Source: SIG701 sp045539595 (GTDB taxonomy: Bacteria; Bacillota; Clostridia; Oscillospirales; CAG-272). From it: a stretch of DNA of 64,000 nt. This document shows positions 40,311-49,626 of the stretch, piece by piece (position 1 is the stretch's first letter; each line of letters starts with the position of its first letter). The translations under genes were made by a program, and so were the position numbers. The DNA is taken from NCBI GenBank assembly GCA_045539595.1, contig JAZQFQ010000084.1, positions 1 through 64,000 of the forward strand, written 5' to 3'. The notes below the pieces were generated by a model that searched no databases, was not told the DNA's origin, and saw nothing but the letters and a program-made list of their open reading frames with translations.

Positions 40311-42368
40311 ATGAGAATTGCTTTAGCAGGCAACCCGAACTCAGGTAAGACCACCATGTACAACGCTCTCACCGGCCGAAACGAGAAAGTCGGCAACTGG
40401 GCGGGCGTTACCGTAGACAAGAAGGAGCACGCCATTAAGAGAGCGTATGCCGGCAGCGATACGCTGCTTGCGGTTGACTTGCCCGGAGCGTATTCCATGT
40501 CCCCCTTCACCAGTGAAGAGAGCATTACCAGCTCCTATGTAAAAAACGAAAATCCCGACGTCATTATCAATATCGTCGACGGCACCAATCTCAGCCGCAG
40601 TTTGTTCTTCACGACGCAGCTGTTGGAGTTGGGCGTGCCGGTGGTGGTTGCCCTGAACAAGAGCGATCTCAATGACAAAAAAGGAAACAAGATCGATGTG
40701 GATATCCTGGCCGCTAAGTTGGGTTGTCCGGTTGTCCATACCACGGCTACCTCCGCTGACGGTCTGAAGGCGGTGGTGCAAGCGGCGGTCGCCGCGGCAA
40801 ATACCCCCCAGAGTGCTCCGTATCATCAGGGGGCGATCGATCTGACCGATAAGGCGGCTGTAGTGGCCGCGGACCGCAAGCGGTTTGCCTTTGTGAATGA
40901 CATCGTGAAGGCTGTGGAAACCCGCAAGGTCCTCACTCGATCCAGAAATGCCGGCGATGCCATCGATGCTGTGCTGACCAACAAGTGGCTCGGTATTCCG
41001 ATCTTTGCCGTTGTTATGTTCCTCGTGTTCCAGATTTCCCAGGCTTGGCTTGGCGCGTGGATCGCAGAAGGCGTGGAGATCGGTGACACATTCATTCCCG
41101 GCCTTGTGCCGCTTCTGGAGATTTTCCAGGGGTGGGTAGGCGATCTTCTCTCGGATGCCAATCCGCTTCTTTCCGCCATCCTGGTGGACGGCGTGATCGG
41201 CGGCGTCGCTGCCGTTGTGGGATTCCTGCCTCTTGTGATGGTTATGTACTTCCTCATTGCGCTGCTGGAAGATTGCGGATACATGTCCCGCGTGGCGGTG
41301 GTTCTGGACCCCATTTTCAAGAAGGTCGGTTTGTCCGGTAAATCCGTGATCCCGTTCGTTATTACCATCGGCTGTGCTGTGCCCGGTGTTATGGCTTCCC
41401 GTACTATCCGCAGCGAGCGGGAACGCCGCGCCACTGCCATGCTGGCTCCCTTTATGCCTTGCGGTGCCAAGATTCCGGTTATTTCCTTGTTTGCCGGTGC
41501 ATTTTTTGACAACGCCGGCTGGGTGAGCACCGTGATGTATCTGACAGGCATCGTGCTCATCTTCTTCGGGGCCCTTCTCGTAAATAAAATAACCGGTTAT
41601 AATGCGAGAAAATCGTTTTTCATCATCGAACTTCCCGAATACAAAGTGCCGTCCTTTTGGGGGGCATTCAAGTCCATGTGCAGCCGGGGCTGGTCGTACA
41701 TCGTAAAGGCCGCTACCATCATTCTTCTGTGCAACATGGCCGTACAGCTCATGCAGACTTTCACCTGGTCCTTCCGGGTGGCGGAGTCGGCCGATCAGTC
41801 CATCCTTGCCTCCATTGCCGCTCCCTTCGCGTATCTGCTTGTTCCGATCATCGGCGTTCTTTCCTGGCAGATGGCGGCGGCAGCGATTACCGGCTTCATC
41901 GCTAAAGAGAATGTGGTGGGTACGCTGGCCGTTTGCTTTGTGGGCTTGGAGAATCTGATCGACACGGAAGAACTTGTACTGATAGAGGGGGGCGGTGCAG
42001 AAGTGGCCGGCATCATGGCTATCACGAAAATGGCCGCCCTCGCGTATCTTATGTTTAACCTGTATACGCCGCCGTGCTTTGCCGCCATCGGTGCTATGAA
42101 CGCCGAGATGCGGTCCGGTAAGTGGCTGTGGGGCGGTATCGGTCTCCAGCTGGCTGTGGGCTATACCGTATCCTATCTGGTATACACCATCGGTACGCTT
42201 ATCATGGCTCCCGCTTCGCTGCACATCGGCGCAGCCATCGCCGGCCTGGTCGCGGTCCTTGTTATGGCCGGTATCGTGGTGGTGCTGATCCATAACACCG
42301 ATCGGAAACAGAAGGTGGAGTGTACACTGGATGCTTCCGGAAAGAAAAACTATGCTGTGAGCAAATAA
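40311..42368 (+). CDS. feoB: Ferrous iron transport protein FeoB
   Basis: 685 aa. GTPase-coupled Fe(II) importer. The N-terminal G domain has G1 GNPNSGKT (residues 7-14), G3 DLPG and G4 NKSD, followed by a helical GDI-like spacer (TRKVLTRSRNAGDAID). The membrane part carries the two Gate motifs: FLPLVMVMYFLIALLEDCGY with YMSRVAVVLDPIFKKVGLSG, then VIPFVITIGCAVPGVMASRT with the Cys lining the pore, and a second gate near AAAITGFIAKENVVGTLAV. ATG 40311 follows AAGGAGATA; upstream ATG codons lack a ribosome site. Followed 3 nt later by a small Cys-rich membrane protein. Confidence 0.96.
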   Translation: MRIALAGNPNSGKTTMYNALTGRNEKVGNWAGVTVDKKEHAIKRAYAGSDTLLAVDLPGAYSMSPFTSEESITSSYVKNENPDVIINIVDGTNLSRSLFFTTQLLELGVPVVVALNKSDLNDKKGNKIDVDILAAKLGCPVVHTTATSADGLKAVVQAAVAAANTPQSAPYHQGAIDLTDKAAVVAADRKRFAFVNDIVKAVETRKVLTRSRNAGDAIDAVLTNKWLGIPIFAVVMFLVFQISQAWLGAWIAEGVEIGDTFIPGLVPLLEIFQGWVGDLLSDANPLLSAILVDGVIGGVAAVVGFLPLVMVMYFLIALLEDCGYMSRVAVVLDPIFKKVGLSGKSVIPFVITIGCAVPGVMASRTIRSERERRATAMLAPFMPCGAKIPVISLFAGAFFDNAGWVSTVMYLTGIVLIFFGALLVNKITGYNARKSFFIIELPEYKVPSFWGAFKSMCSRGWSYIVKAATIILLCNMAVQLMQTFTWSFRVAESADQSILASIAAPFAYLLVPIIGVLSWQMAAAAITGFIAKENVVGTLAVCFVGLENLIDTEELVLIEGGGAEVAGIMAITKMAALAYLMFNLYTPPCFAAIGAMNAEMRSGKWLWGGIGLQLAVGYTVSYLVYTIGTLIMAPASLHIGAAIAGLVAVLVMAGIVVVLIHNTDRKQKVECTLDASGKKNYAVSK

Positions 42369-42371
42369 ATT

Positions 42372-42542
42372 ATGGAAAACATTATCATCGTCCTTATTTT
42401 GCTGGCGATCGTCGGCGGGATCGTGTGGTATTTGTACCGCGCCAAAAAGCGCGGAGAAAAATGCATTGGCTGCCCGTATGCCAAGCAGTGCGGCGGCAAA
42501 TGCGGCAGTGCCCATCCGGACAGCCCGGAACAACACGATTGA
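42372..42542 (+). CDS. FeoB-associated Cys-rich membrane protein
   Basis: 56 aa. One N-terminal membrane helix (MENIIIVLILLAIVGGIVWY) followed by a basic stop and a Cys cluster, CIGCPYAKQCGGKC. This fits the FeoB-associated Cys-rich membrane proteins (sometimes called FeoC-like in Firmicutes) encoded after feoB, presumed to bind iron or help assembly. It starts 3 nt after the feoB stop with no separate ribosome site, so translation is likely coupled. Confidence 0.88.
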   Translation: MENIIIVLILLAIVGGIVWYLYRAKKRGEKCIGCPYAKQCGGKCGSAHPDSPEQHD

Positions 42543-42550
42543 CAAATGCA

Positions 42551-42581
42551 GGGGATGCGAGTTTGACGCTCGCATCCTCTT
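42551..42581 (+). terminator. Terminator of the feo operon
   Basis: GGGGATGCGAG-TTTGA-CGCTCGCATCCTC followed by TTTGTGTTT. Confidence 0.8.
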
Positions 42582-42739
42582 TGTGTTTGCCGGGCATCGG
42601 CACTTGCGCTTTTGGCGCATTTGTCGTACAATGATGACGCGGGGGATTTTTTGAAAATTCTCCGATTATTGTGAAACGAATCGGGCGATTTTATCCGCTT
42701 ATAGTATGGGATCCCACAATGAATCAAAGGAGGCAGGCT

Positions 42740-43270
42740 ATGACAATAGAAGAACGGTTCCGACAAATCTATGACACTACATACCGTCAAACGGCCGCTC
42801 AAATTCTGGCCAAGTCCCGCCAGAGTGCCGATGCCGCCGATTTGATTCAGGAGGTGTATTTGGAGGTGTATACGATCCTTCAGCGGCGGGGCCAGGGGTA
42901 TATCCGGAATCCGGTTGCCCTGGTAGGGAAAATCACCCGGCAGACGTTGGCTCGCTATTACCGCACCATGAGCCGTCGGCAGGAGGTGTATGACGCATCC
43001 TCCGAGGAGGAGATCACCGCAGAACTGGAGGACATCCATGCCTTGTCCGTGGAGGAGATCGCGGCCGATCGGGAGGTACTTTTGTGGACGGATCGGTATC
43101 TGCAAAAGCGGGGCGAGGAGGTGCGGAAGATCTTTCATCTGTACTACCGCTTCGGTATGACACTTCCGGAGATCGCCCGCCTGCTGGGCAGGACGGAATC
43201 CGATGTGAAGAACAAACTGTATCGCACATTGAAAGAAATCAGTACCTATTGGAAAGGAGAAGAAACATGA
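42740..43270 (+). CDS. ECF-type RNA polymerase sigma factor
   Basis: 176 aa. Region 2 (EERFRQIYDTTYRQTAAQIL, ADAADLIQEVYLEVYTIL) and region 4 (EVRKIFHLYYRFGMTLPEIA, RLLGRTESDVKNKLYRTLKE) are both present, giving a complete ECF sigma factor. Between them is an acidic linker (DASSEEEITAELEDIHAL). ATG 42740 has AAAGGAGG 6 nt upstream. The next gene overlaps by 4 nt (ATGA) and encodes a membrane-anchored partner, the same layout as the pair at 15107-16955. Confidence 0.88.
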   Translation: MTIEERFRQIYDTTYRQTAAQILAKSRQSADAADLIQEVYLEVYTILQRRGQGYIRNPVALVGKITRQTLARYYRTMSRRQEVYDASSEEEITAELEDIHALSVEEIAADREVLLWTDRYLQKRGEEVRKIFHLYYRFGMTLPEIARLLGRTESDVKNKLYRTLKEISTYWKGEET

Positions 43271-44385
43271 AACTGGATGAGTTGATTCTGGAGGCCACCA
43301 AGGACGATCTGGTCGGGACAGATGCGGACAGTATCCTGGCCATGGCACGGCAGAAGAAAAGCACTGCCCATACATTTTCCGGCTGGAAAAAAGCGATTCT
43401 GATCGCCGCGGCGGTATGCCTTCTGGTGGGAACGGTTTCCGCCACGGCTTTACTCAGTGGCTTTGGAAACACTTTTTCCCGCCCGGTGGACACGGGCAAT
43501 GTGACCATTCTCTCCTCTGAATCCACCAACAAAAAGGTCAAGTGGAATCTGACGGAGGTGTGGTACGACGAATTTACTTTGTTTATCGGCGGCACGGTGA
43601 TTACGCCGGAACCGCTTTCCCTCAGTGAAGAACATGATGCGACCTGTCAGGTGTGGCTTCCCGGGGAGAATCGGTTTGATTTCATGATTCTGCACGTTTA
43701 CCCCACCGGGGAGAAGGAATCCTCCTTTATCATGAAACTACAGAGGGATGAATCGCCCCTCACGGTGAGTGAGACTGCCATTGCATTGAAAATTTCCAAT
43801 TTCTATGACGGGGCTTTGATTCCCCGGCGGGAGGATGGCTCTTATAGCATCAGCATTGAAGAATTACAGCAATACCTGAATTACCCCGGCGAGTGGCAAT
43901 TTGAATTGGCTTTGACAAACAGCAACTACAACGCCATCCATGTAGCGGAAAGGTATGAGAGCCGGGTGGAGTATGCTCCCGATACGGTGGTGACATCGGT
44001 AACGGTTACTCCTTTTACCCTGAAAGTGGAGGGGGAGGCGTTGGTGCATCGCTATATCAGCTCTTTCGGCGGCTATGGCGAGAATCCCATGAGCGTTATG
44101 CTGAGAATGAAGGACGGCACCTATCTGGGCGGCACGAAACGGTATGAATATACAGAGAGCCGTATTTGCTATTCTAAGAATACCCCCGAATGCATTCTTT
44201 ACCGCTTTGCGGAGCCGATTGATCCCGCCGAGGTGGACGCTATCATCCTGGAAACCGGCTGGGCATACTTTGCCGAGCGAGATAAAGCGTTCATGGAGGA
44301 GAGCGGGTACGTTGTGATGCCGGATGTTACTTGGGACGGGAAGTGTCTGGGATATCGCTGTGTGTTTGAGATCCCCGCTCCCTGA
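43267..44385 (+). CDS. Single-pass membrane protein, putative anti-sigma partner
   Basis: 372 aa. About 44 cytoplasmic residues (MKLDELILEATKDDLVGTDA ...) precede one membrane helix (AILIAAAVCLLVGTVSATALL), then about 300 extracytoplasmic residues with a beta-rich pattern (WNLTEVWYDEFTLFIGGTVI, FELALTNSNYNAIHVAERY) like DUF4179-type anti-sigma sensor domains. It overlaps the sigma gene by ATGA, so the two are translationally coupled. The anti-sigma role is inferred from topology and operon; no anti-sigma zinc motif is present. Confidence 0.72.
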   Translation: MKLDELILEATKDDLVGTDADSILAMARQKKSTAHTFSGWKKAILIAAAVCLLVGTVSATALLSGFGNTFSRPVDTGNVTILSSESTNKKVKWNLTEVWYDEFTLFIGGTVITPEPLSLSEEHDATCQVWLPGENRFDFMILHVYPTGEKESSFIMKLQRDESPLTVSETAIALKISNFYDGALIPRREDGSYSISIEELQQYLNYPGEWQFELALTNSNYNAIHVAERYESRVEYAPDTVVTSVTVTPFTLKVEGEALVHRYISSFGGYGENPMSVMLRMKDGTYLGGTKRYEYTESRICYSKNTPECILYRFAEPIDPAEVDAIILETGWAYFAERDKAFMEESGYVVMPDVTWDGKCLGYRCVFEIPAP

Positions 44386-44400
44386 TTTTCCATATAAACA

Positions 44401-44437
44401 AAAAGGGACTGCTGCATGAAAATGCGGCAGTCCTTTT
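44401..44437. terminator. Bidirectional terminator
   Basis: AAAAGGGACTGCTGCAT / ATGCGGCAGTCCTTTT hairpin (small mismatch) between the convergent membrane-partner gene and the heparinase-like gene. Confidence 0.8.
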
Positions 44438-44447
44438 ATGTTATGTT

Positions 44448-46091
44448 TCAGATCCGGACGGTCAATGTAAAGAGGTTCGATCCCGGCGGCAGAATATAGT
44501 CAATGCAGAACAGGCCGTTCTCTTCCGTGACCTTCGCTTCTGTCTCTGTTTCCAGCAATACCCCCCCGGTCACCACGCCCGCCGGTGTGATATCGGCAGG
44601 ATAGCGGGAGATGAATCGCTCTGCAATGGAAAGAGGTTGTCCGTGAAAATCGTACTCGTCCTGCAGCGTGATGGTGTCCTCCGTAAAGGAAAACGAGCGA
44701 CTCAGACGCTCCAGCGTCGGAATATCGTAGGCACGGTGGAATTCCAAGGTAAACACACCGTTTTCAAAGGAAGCAGATGCGGCTCGATCGCGGCCCGGTT
44801 TCTGATACTGTCCGTCGATGATGGGAACGCTGTGGCCCCGGGAGCAGGTATGGAAAAACGTATACCGCTGCGGGCTGAAATACTCCCGGCAGTATTTTCC
44901 GGAGCCCGGATCGCAGAGCACCTGCTCACCGTTTCGGCTGATAATAAAGCTGCCGATATCGTTGTGGTTGTGCGGCTCATCGTTGTGACCGCCCTTGGCC
45001 GCAAAGCTGTAGCGGGGCGTTTTTTTGATCAGCCATTGGGACGCGGGCGCGTAGTCTGTACATTCCCGCTTCTCGTCTTCACTTTCCAGCGTTTCGTCAA
45101 ACCACAAAAAGGCACGGAGATGGATACCCCAGCGACCGCAATGATCGCTTGTGTAGGAAAAATCCCTCGGCGGGAGATGGATGTCGGCGGGAAACTTCTT
45201 TTTCAGATAGTGCAGCAGTCCAATGTGCCATTTTCCCATCAGCTGGCCGTCGGAGAAACTGACCACGGTGTCGCCGTCCAGAAACATCCGCTGGGGGTAT
45301 TTTATGATCTCCCGGATTTTTGGATCTGCAAGATAATCTGTCTCGCCGCCGGTAAATTCCCGCATCAAATCGGCGATGCACAGATAGAATCCGAATCCGT
45401 AGTGCCAGTAAGCAAATCCTTCCTGGCAGATTCCGTCCTCCGGGAATCCGGTGAGAAAAATGCGCAGAGTTTCTTCCATGCGGGGACGGATGTACTCAAA
45501 CAGATCGGGCCGCTGATAGAGGAATGTGATGCCCACACTACCCGCGCACACGGCAGACCAGTTGTAGGGACTCTTCTCCCACCAGTAGCGCCTCTCTCCG
45601 GTATAGGCAGCAATGATTCGCCGATCGATTTCGGCACGGATGCGGCTGCGGATCAGAGGTGGCAGACGGTCCTGCAGCAGATAATCGATCTCGGAGAGGG
45701 CAAAGCCCGTCTCGGCGGCAAACAGATCGATGAATGCTACAATATTGTCTCGAAAATTGCCTATGTGGGCCGGGACCACCCAACTGTACTCATCCAGTAT
45801 GGCCCAGATCACGTCGCACAGTTTGGTGAAATATGCATCGTTGTCGGGATAGATCAGCGAAAGCAGAGCCGCTGTGTTCATGGCCCTGCGCCGCCGGAAG
45901 TACTTTGCCTCGTATTCCTTGCGGCTTCCTGTTTGGTCGTACAGGATGTATTCGCTGTATTTCAGGGCAGGGAAGTCGTCTGCGCACTCTTTTTCCCAGA
46001 GGTCCCGGAGTTCAAGAACGAGGGGTTCGTACGCGCCTGACGTGCGGACTTTTTCCCAAAAGGCGGGATTTTTTGCTTTGCCGAGAAGCAT
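44448..46091 (-). CDS. Heparinase II/III family protein
   Basis: 547 aa. An (alpha/alpha)6-toroid N-terminal half (FRDNIVAFIDLFAAETGFAL, YWWEKSPYNWSAVCAGSVG, GICQEGFAYWHYGFGFYLC) followed by the heparinase II/III C-terminal beta domain with the signature GGHNDEPHNHNDIGSFI around residue 368 (conserved His and Asn metal-site residues) and CDPGSGKYCREYF. Members are polysaccharide lyases acting on uronic-acid polymers, or related glycan-binding proteins. No signal peptide, so it would act on imported oligosaccharides. GAGGAGG precedes the start. It probably shares a transcript with the HAD phosphatase 41 nt upstream. Confidence 0.85.
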   Translation of the reverse strand: MLLGKAKNPAFWEKVRTSGAYEPLVLELRDLWEKECADDFPALKYSEYILYDQTGSRKEYEAKYFRRRRAMNTAALLSLIYPDNDAYFTKLCDVIWAILDEYSWVVPAHIGNFRDNIVAFIDLFAAETGFALSEIDYLLQDRLPPLIRSRIRAEIDRRIIAAYTGERRYWWEKSPYNWSAVCAGSVGITFLYQRPDLFEYIRPRMEETLRIFLTGFPEDGICQEGFAYWHYGFGFYLCIADLMREFTGGETDYLADPKIREIIKYPQRMFLDGDTVVSFSDGQLMGKWHIGLLHYLKKKFPADIHLPPRDFSYTSDHCGRWGIHLRAFLWFDETLESEDEKRECTDYAPASQWLIKKTPRYSFAAKGGHNDEPHNHNDIGSFIISRNGEQVLCDPGSGKYCREYFSPQRYTFFHTCSRGHSVPIIDGQYQKPGRDRAASASFENGVFTLEFHRAYDIPTLERLSRSFSFTEDTITLQDEYDFHGQPLSIAERFISRYPADITPAGVVTGGVLLETETEAKVTEENGLFCIDYILPPGSNLFTLTVRI

Positions 46092-46132
46092 AAAAGACTC
46101 CTCCTCAAATTAGAATAAGGCGGTGGATTTAA

Positions 46133-47008
46133 CTATCGGGTGTGCTCCCGGATGAATTCGATCACGCCCATCCCGCCGGGGATCACCGCATCGGCGGCGG
46201 CTTTTACGGCATCGGCGGCACGTTCTACCGCAAAGGCGTAATCGCTTTCCGCGAACATGGGCAGATCGTTGCTGTTGTCCCCGAAGCAAACGATGGTTTT
46301 CGCCCCTGTCATTTCCCGCAGACGGCGGATCACCGTTCCCTTGGAGGCGGTGGGCGCGAACACTTCCAGATACCACAGCCCGGGACGGTAATGATCGGGA
46401 TAAAAGGCGCATTTCGTGGACGACTCCCCGGACGGATCGCGGAGCGCGGCGATGGCGTCGCGGATAGGTGTCAGATGCTCTTCCGTATCCAGATAGCAGA
46501 AATAGATGATGCGCTGTCCCTCATCCAGCAAGGTTTGACAATCGTCCAGCTGACGGAAGGGTTTGGCGTATTTGTCCATCCGCTCCCGGCGAAAATCTTC
46601 CATGTGTTCGTTTTCGAGCCGATGGTAGGCTGTGAACAACTCGCCCTCGGGTGTCAGTGTATACACAAAGGGTTCACCGCCCACGGTGAGAATCTGCGCC
46701 GCCGTCTCCGCCGAGAGCAGATTGTCCGCCACGTACCGCTCCTCGTTCATATCCCGCATCAGCACGCCGTTCATCAGCGCCACCGGAGCGGGGAAGGGCA
46801 GGCCTTCCAGAATGAATGCCGCCGAGCGGATCGTTCTTGCGGTGGCATAGGTCAGGCGGATTCCGCGGCGATGCAGATCCCATATGGCATCCGCCGCCCC
46901 GGCGGGCAGGATGGCCTCGGGGGTCAAGAGTGTGCCATCCAGATCCGTGACGAACAAAGTGGTTTTCGGATCGAATTTCATGGTGTCGCAAAAAGGAATT
47001 TTCGCCAT
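46133..47008 (-). CDS. HAD superfamily (Cof-type) phosphatase
   Basis: 291 aa. HAD motif I is FVTDLDGTLLTPE (nucleophile Asp and acid Asp), motif II is the TYATARTIRSA segment, motif III the Lys of ASKGTVIRRL, and motif IV is VCFGDNSNDLPMF. The long C2-type cap between motifs II and III places it in the Cof/YidA group, which dephosphorylates sugar phosphates or flavin/pyridoxal precursors. Start at 47008 behind GAGGTG. It leads a two-gene minus-strand unit with the heparinase-like gene, so a sugar phosphate is a plausible substrate. Confidence 0.87.
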   Translation of the reverse strand: MAKIPFCDTMKFDPKTTLFVTDLDGTLLTPEAILPAGAADAIWDLHRRGIRLTYATARTIRSAAFILEGLPFPAPVALMNGVLMRDMNEERYVADNLLSAETAAQILTVGGEPFVYTLTPEGELFTAYHRLENEHMEDFRRERMDKYAKPFRQLDDCQTLLDEGQRIIYFCYLDTEEHLTPIRDAIAALRDPSGESSTKCAFYPDHYRPGLWYLEVFAPTASKGTVIRRLREMTGAKTIVCFGDNSNDLPMFAESDYAFAVERAADAVKAAADAVIPGGMGVIEFIREHTR

Positions 47009-47050
47009 AGATGCACCTCGGTTTCCGTAATATCCTTACAATATATATTG

Positions 47051-47079
47051 AGTGTAACGCAAATATTCGCGGCTGTCAA
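47051..47079 (-). promoter_or_regulatory. Promoter of the HAD-heparinase unit
   Basis: Minus strand: TTGACA (47079-47074), 17-nt spacer, TACACT (47056-47051). Confidence 0.75.
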
Positions 47080-47197
47080 GTGCAGGAGGTTGGTTTTCTC
47101 ACTTTCCATTATGACAACCTTGCGGTACAATTTGTCTCTGTGCGTGGAAATAGCCAAAAATGTTTTATGTTAATAGGCGCAACCATTCACAAACCCA

Positions 47198-47226
47198 TTG
47201 ACAAACCGAAAAAATTGATGTATAAA
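47198..47226 (+). promoter_or_regulatory. Promoter of the rnf operon
   Basis: TTGACA (47198-47203), 17-nt spacer, TATAAA (47221-47226), leaving a leader of about 145 nt before rnfC with no recognised riboswitch. Confidence 0.75.
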
Positions 47227-47377
47227 TATAGTGGCGAAAAATCGGGCATACTTGTCCGATGTGTCAAATTTGTATATAAAGGCAAGATTTACGAAATCGG
47301 TCGTAAAGTCTTATTTTTGTGCCTGTGAACGCTACATCTATGTGAATCCTACATCTGAATGAAGGAAGGAACACAAT

Positions 47378-48700
47378 ATGGCTTTTTCTCTTCGCGGGGT
47401 CCACGTACCCCATAGAAAAAATACCCAAGATACGCCCGTTGTCCGTATGGATCCGCCGACCACGGTAACCATTCCCATGTCGATGCATATCGGCGCACCG
47501 GCCCGTCCTGTCGTACAGGCAGGGGATCTTGTGTGCGTCGGCACCAAGATCGGCGAGGCGGAGGCTCCGGTTTCTTCTCCGATCTATTCCAGCGTATCGG
47601 GAAAAGTACTCAAAGTGCGCGATTTTCTGTTGGCCGGCGGCGGTACAACATCTGCTGTGGTGATCGAATCCGATGGGGAGATGACGCCGGATGCGGCGAT
47701 CTGTCCTCCCACCGTGGATTCCCGGGAGAGTTTGATCGCGGCCGTCCGGGCCAGCGGCATCGTGGGATTGGGCGGTGCGGGATTTCCCGCCCATGTCAAA
47801 CTGAATGTGGATCCATCCCGCATTGAGCATCTGATTATCAACGGAGCCGAGTGCGAGCCCTATGTGACCAGCGATACGGTGACTATGACCGATCGCCGGG
47901 AGGATATGGCGGTTGCTTTGGAAGCCCTGAAAACCCATCTGGGCATCAAGAGTATCATCATTGGAATTGAATCCAATAAACCGAAGGCTATCCAGTCCAT
48001 GAAACAACTCATGACTGAGACAGCACAGGGATGCACGGCACAGGTGAAGGTGCTGCCCCCCATGTATCCGCAGGGCGGCGAGAAGGTGCTGATCTACCAC
48101 ACCACGGGCAAGGTGGTTCCCGCCGGGAAGCTGCCCATCGATGTGGGATGCATTGTGCTCAACTGTACCACCATTGCCGCCATCGGCGCCTATCTGAAAA
48201 CGGGTATGCCCCTGGTGGAAAAGTGCGTCACCGTGGACGGCGGCGCTGTAAAGAATCCGCAGAACGTCATTGTGCCCATCGGCACGGCGATTTCGGATGT
48301 GTTCACCTTCTGCGGCGGCCTTACCGAGGATCCGGCCAAGGTGATTTACGGCGGCCCCATGATGGGCATTACGCTGCCTGACATGGACGGCCCCATTCTG
48401 AAAAACACCAACGCCATCCTGGCATTGACCGTCAAGGAAGCCAAGCTTCCCAAGACCACGGCCTGCATCCGCTGTGGTTCCTGTACCAATACTTGCCCCT
48501 TCGGGCTGGCGCCGGCGGAGATCATGAAAGCCTATGACCGTCGGGATGCGGAGCGGCTTATAGAACTGTCTGTCACCGCCTGCATGGAATGCGGATGCTG
48601 CAGCTTCGTCTGCCCGGCCAACCGACCGCTGGTGCAGACCAATCGTATGGCAAAAATCTTTCTGCGGGAAGAAAAAGCAAAGGAGGACGCAAAGAAATGA
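47378..48700 (+). CDS. rnfC: Rnf complex subunit RnfC
   Basis: 440 aa. The Rnf complex oxidises reduced ferredoxin with NAD and pumps Na or H ions. RnfC is the peripheral NADH-interacting, FeS subunit: the N-terminal barrel-sandwich domain, the NADH/FMN-binding region (GLGGAGFPAHVKLN, INGAECEPYVTSD, VYGGPMMG-type GGPMMGITL), an SLBB-like region, and two 4Fe-4S motifs at the C-terminus (CIRCGSCTNTCPFG and CMECGCCSFVCPAN). Overlaps rnfD by 4 nt. The order C-D-G-E-A-B is that of clostridial rnf operons. Confidence 0.95.
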   Translation: MAFSLRGVHVPHRKNTQDTPVVRMDPPTTVTIPMSMHIGAPARPVVQAGDLVCVGTKIGEAEAPVSSPIYSSVSGKVLKVRDFLLAGGGTTSAVVIESDGEMTPDAAICPPTVDSRESLIAAVRASGIVGLGGAGFPAHVKLNVDPSRIEHLIINGAECEPYVTSDTVTMTDRREDMAVALEALKTHLGIKSIIIGIESNKPKAIQSMKQLMTETAQGCTAQVKVLPPMYPQGGEKVLIYHTTGKVVPAGKLPIDVGCIVLNCTTIAAIGAYLKTGMPLVEKCVTVDGGAVKNPQNVIVPIGTAISDVFTFCGGLTEDPAKVIYGGPMMGITLPDMDGPILKNTNAILALTVKEAKLPKTTACIRCGSCTNTCPFGLAPAEIMKAYDRRDAERLIELSVTACMECGCCSFVCPANRPLVQTNRMAKIFLREEKAKEDAKK

Positions 48701-49626
48701 ATACTACGCTGAAGCTTGCCGTCTCTCCCCACATCCATAGCGGCCGCTCCACAGCAGGCATTATGCGGGATGTGCTGATTGCTTTGCTCCCTGCCACCGC
48801 CGCAGGCACAATCCTGTTCGGATGGCGCGCGCTGCTGGTGGTTGCGCTCTGCACCGCCTGCTGTGTGGGATTTGAACTGCTCTTCAATCTGATCACTAAA
48901 CAGGATTTGACCGTGGGCGACCTCAGCGCCGCCGTCACCGGTGTTTTGCTCGGCTTGAATCTTCCCGCCAATGTGCCCCTGTGGCAGTGCGTGGTGGGAT
49001 CTCTCTTTGCGATTATCATTGTAAAATGCCTGTTCGGCGGTATCGGATGCAACCTGGTCAATCCGGCCATTACGGCGCGGGTGTTCATGCTGGTGGCATT
49101 CGGTTCGATGGCCACACAGGCGTTTCCCACGATGGTGGACGCGGTGTCCGGGGCTACCCCGCTCGGCGGATCGGTTACCGATTTTTCGCTGACGGATCTG
49201 TTTCTCGGCCTGCGGGGCGGTGCCATCGGCGAAACCTGCGCACTTGCTCTCCTGATCGGATTTGTGTATCTGCTCGTCCGCCGTGTGATTACCTGGCATG
49301 TTCCCGTGACATTTGTGGGCACGGTGTACATACTCTCCTTCTTCTTCGAAGGCATGGATTTCGGTCATGCCCTGGCTATGATCCTCTCGGGAGGATTGCT
49401 CCTCGGCGCCATCTTCATGGCCACCGATTACGTTACATCCCCCTCGACGGCCGCCGGCAAGATCATTTTTGGCCTGGGCGCGGGGCTTATCACCGTCCTC
49501 ATCCGTTATTTCGGCGTGTATCCGGAGGGCGTGTCCTTTGCTATCCTTCTTATGAATATTCTGACCCCCTATATCGATGCATGGACAAAACATAAAGTCT
49601 TTGGTGTGGGAGGAAAGAAAGCATGA
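48697..49626 (+). CDS. rnfD: Rnf complex membrane subunit RnfD
   Basis: 309 aa polytopic membrane protein with covalently bound FMN. Signatures: LKLAVSPHIHSGRSTAGIMRD (N-terminus), and the FMN-attachment motif DAVSGATPLGGS (SGAT, Thr near residue 155), as in NqrB/RnfD. Later NLVNPAITARVFMLVAFG and MATDYVTSPSTAAGKIIFGL are family-typical membrane segments. ATG 48697 overlaps the rnfC stop (ATGA) behind AAAGGAGG. The flavin is presumably attached by the ApbE encoded at the end of the operon region. Confidence 0.94.
   Translation: MNTTLKLAVSPHIHSGRSTAGIMRDVLIALLPATAAGTILFGWRALLVVALCTACCVGFELLFNLITKQDLTVGDLSAAVTGVLLGLNLPANVPLWQCVVGSLFAIIIVKCLFGGIGCNLVNPAITARVFMLVAFGSMATQAFPTMVDAVSGATPLGGSVTDFSLTDLFLGLRGGAIGETCALALLIGFVYLLVRRVITWHVPVTFVGTVYILSFFFEGMDFGHALAMILSGGLLLGAIFMATDYVTSPSTAAGKIIFGLGAGLITVLIRYFGVYPEGVSFAILLMNILTPYIDAWTKHKVFGVGGKKA

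Noticed and set aside
40341..42620. 759-residue open frame opposite feoB
   Set aside because: FeoB is unmistakable on the plus strand; the antisense frame is rich in His, Gln and Asp and has no motifs.
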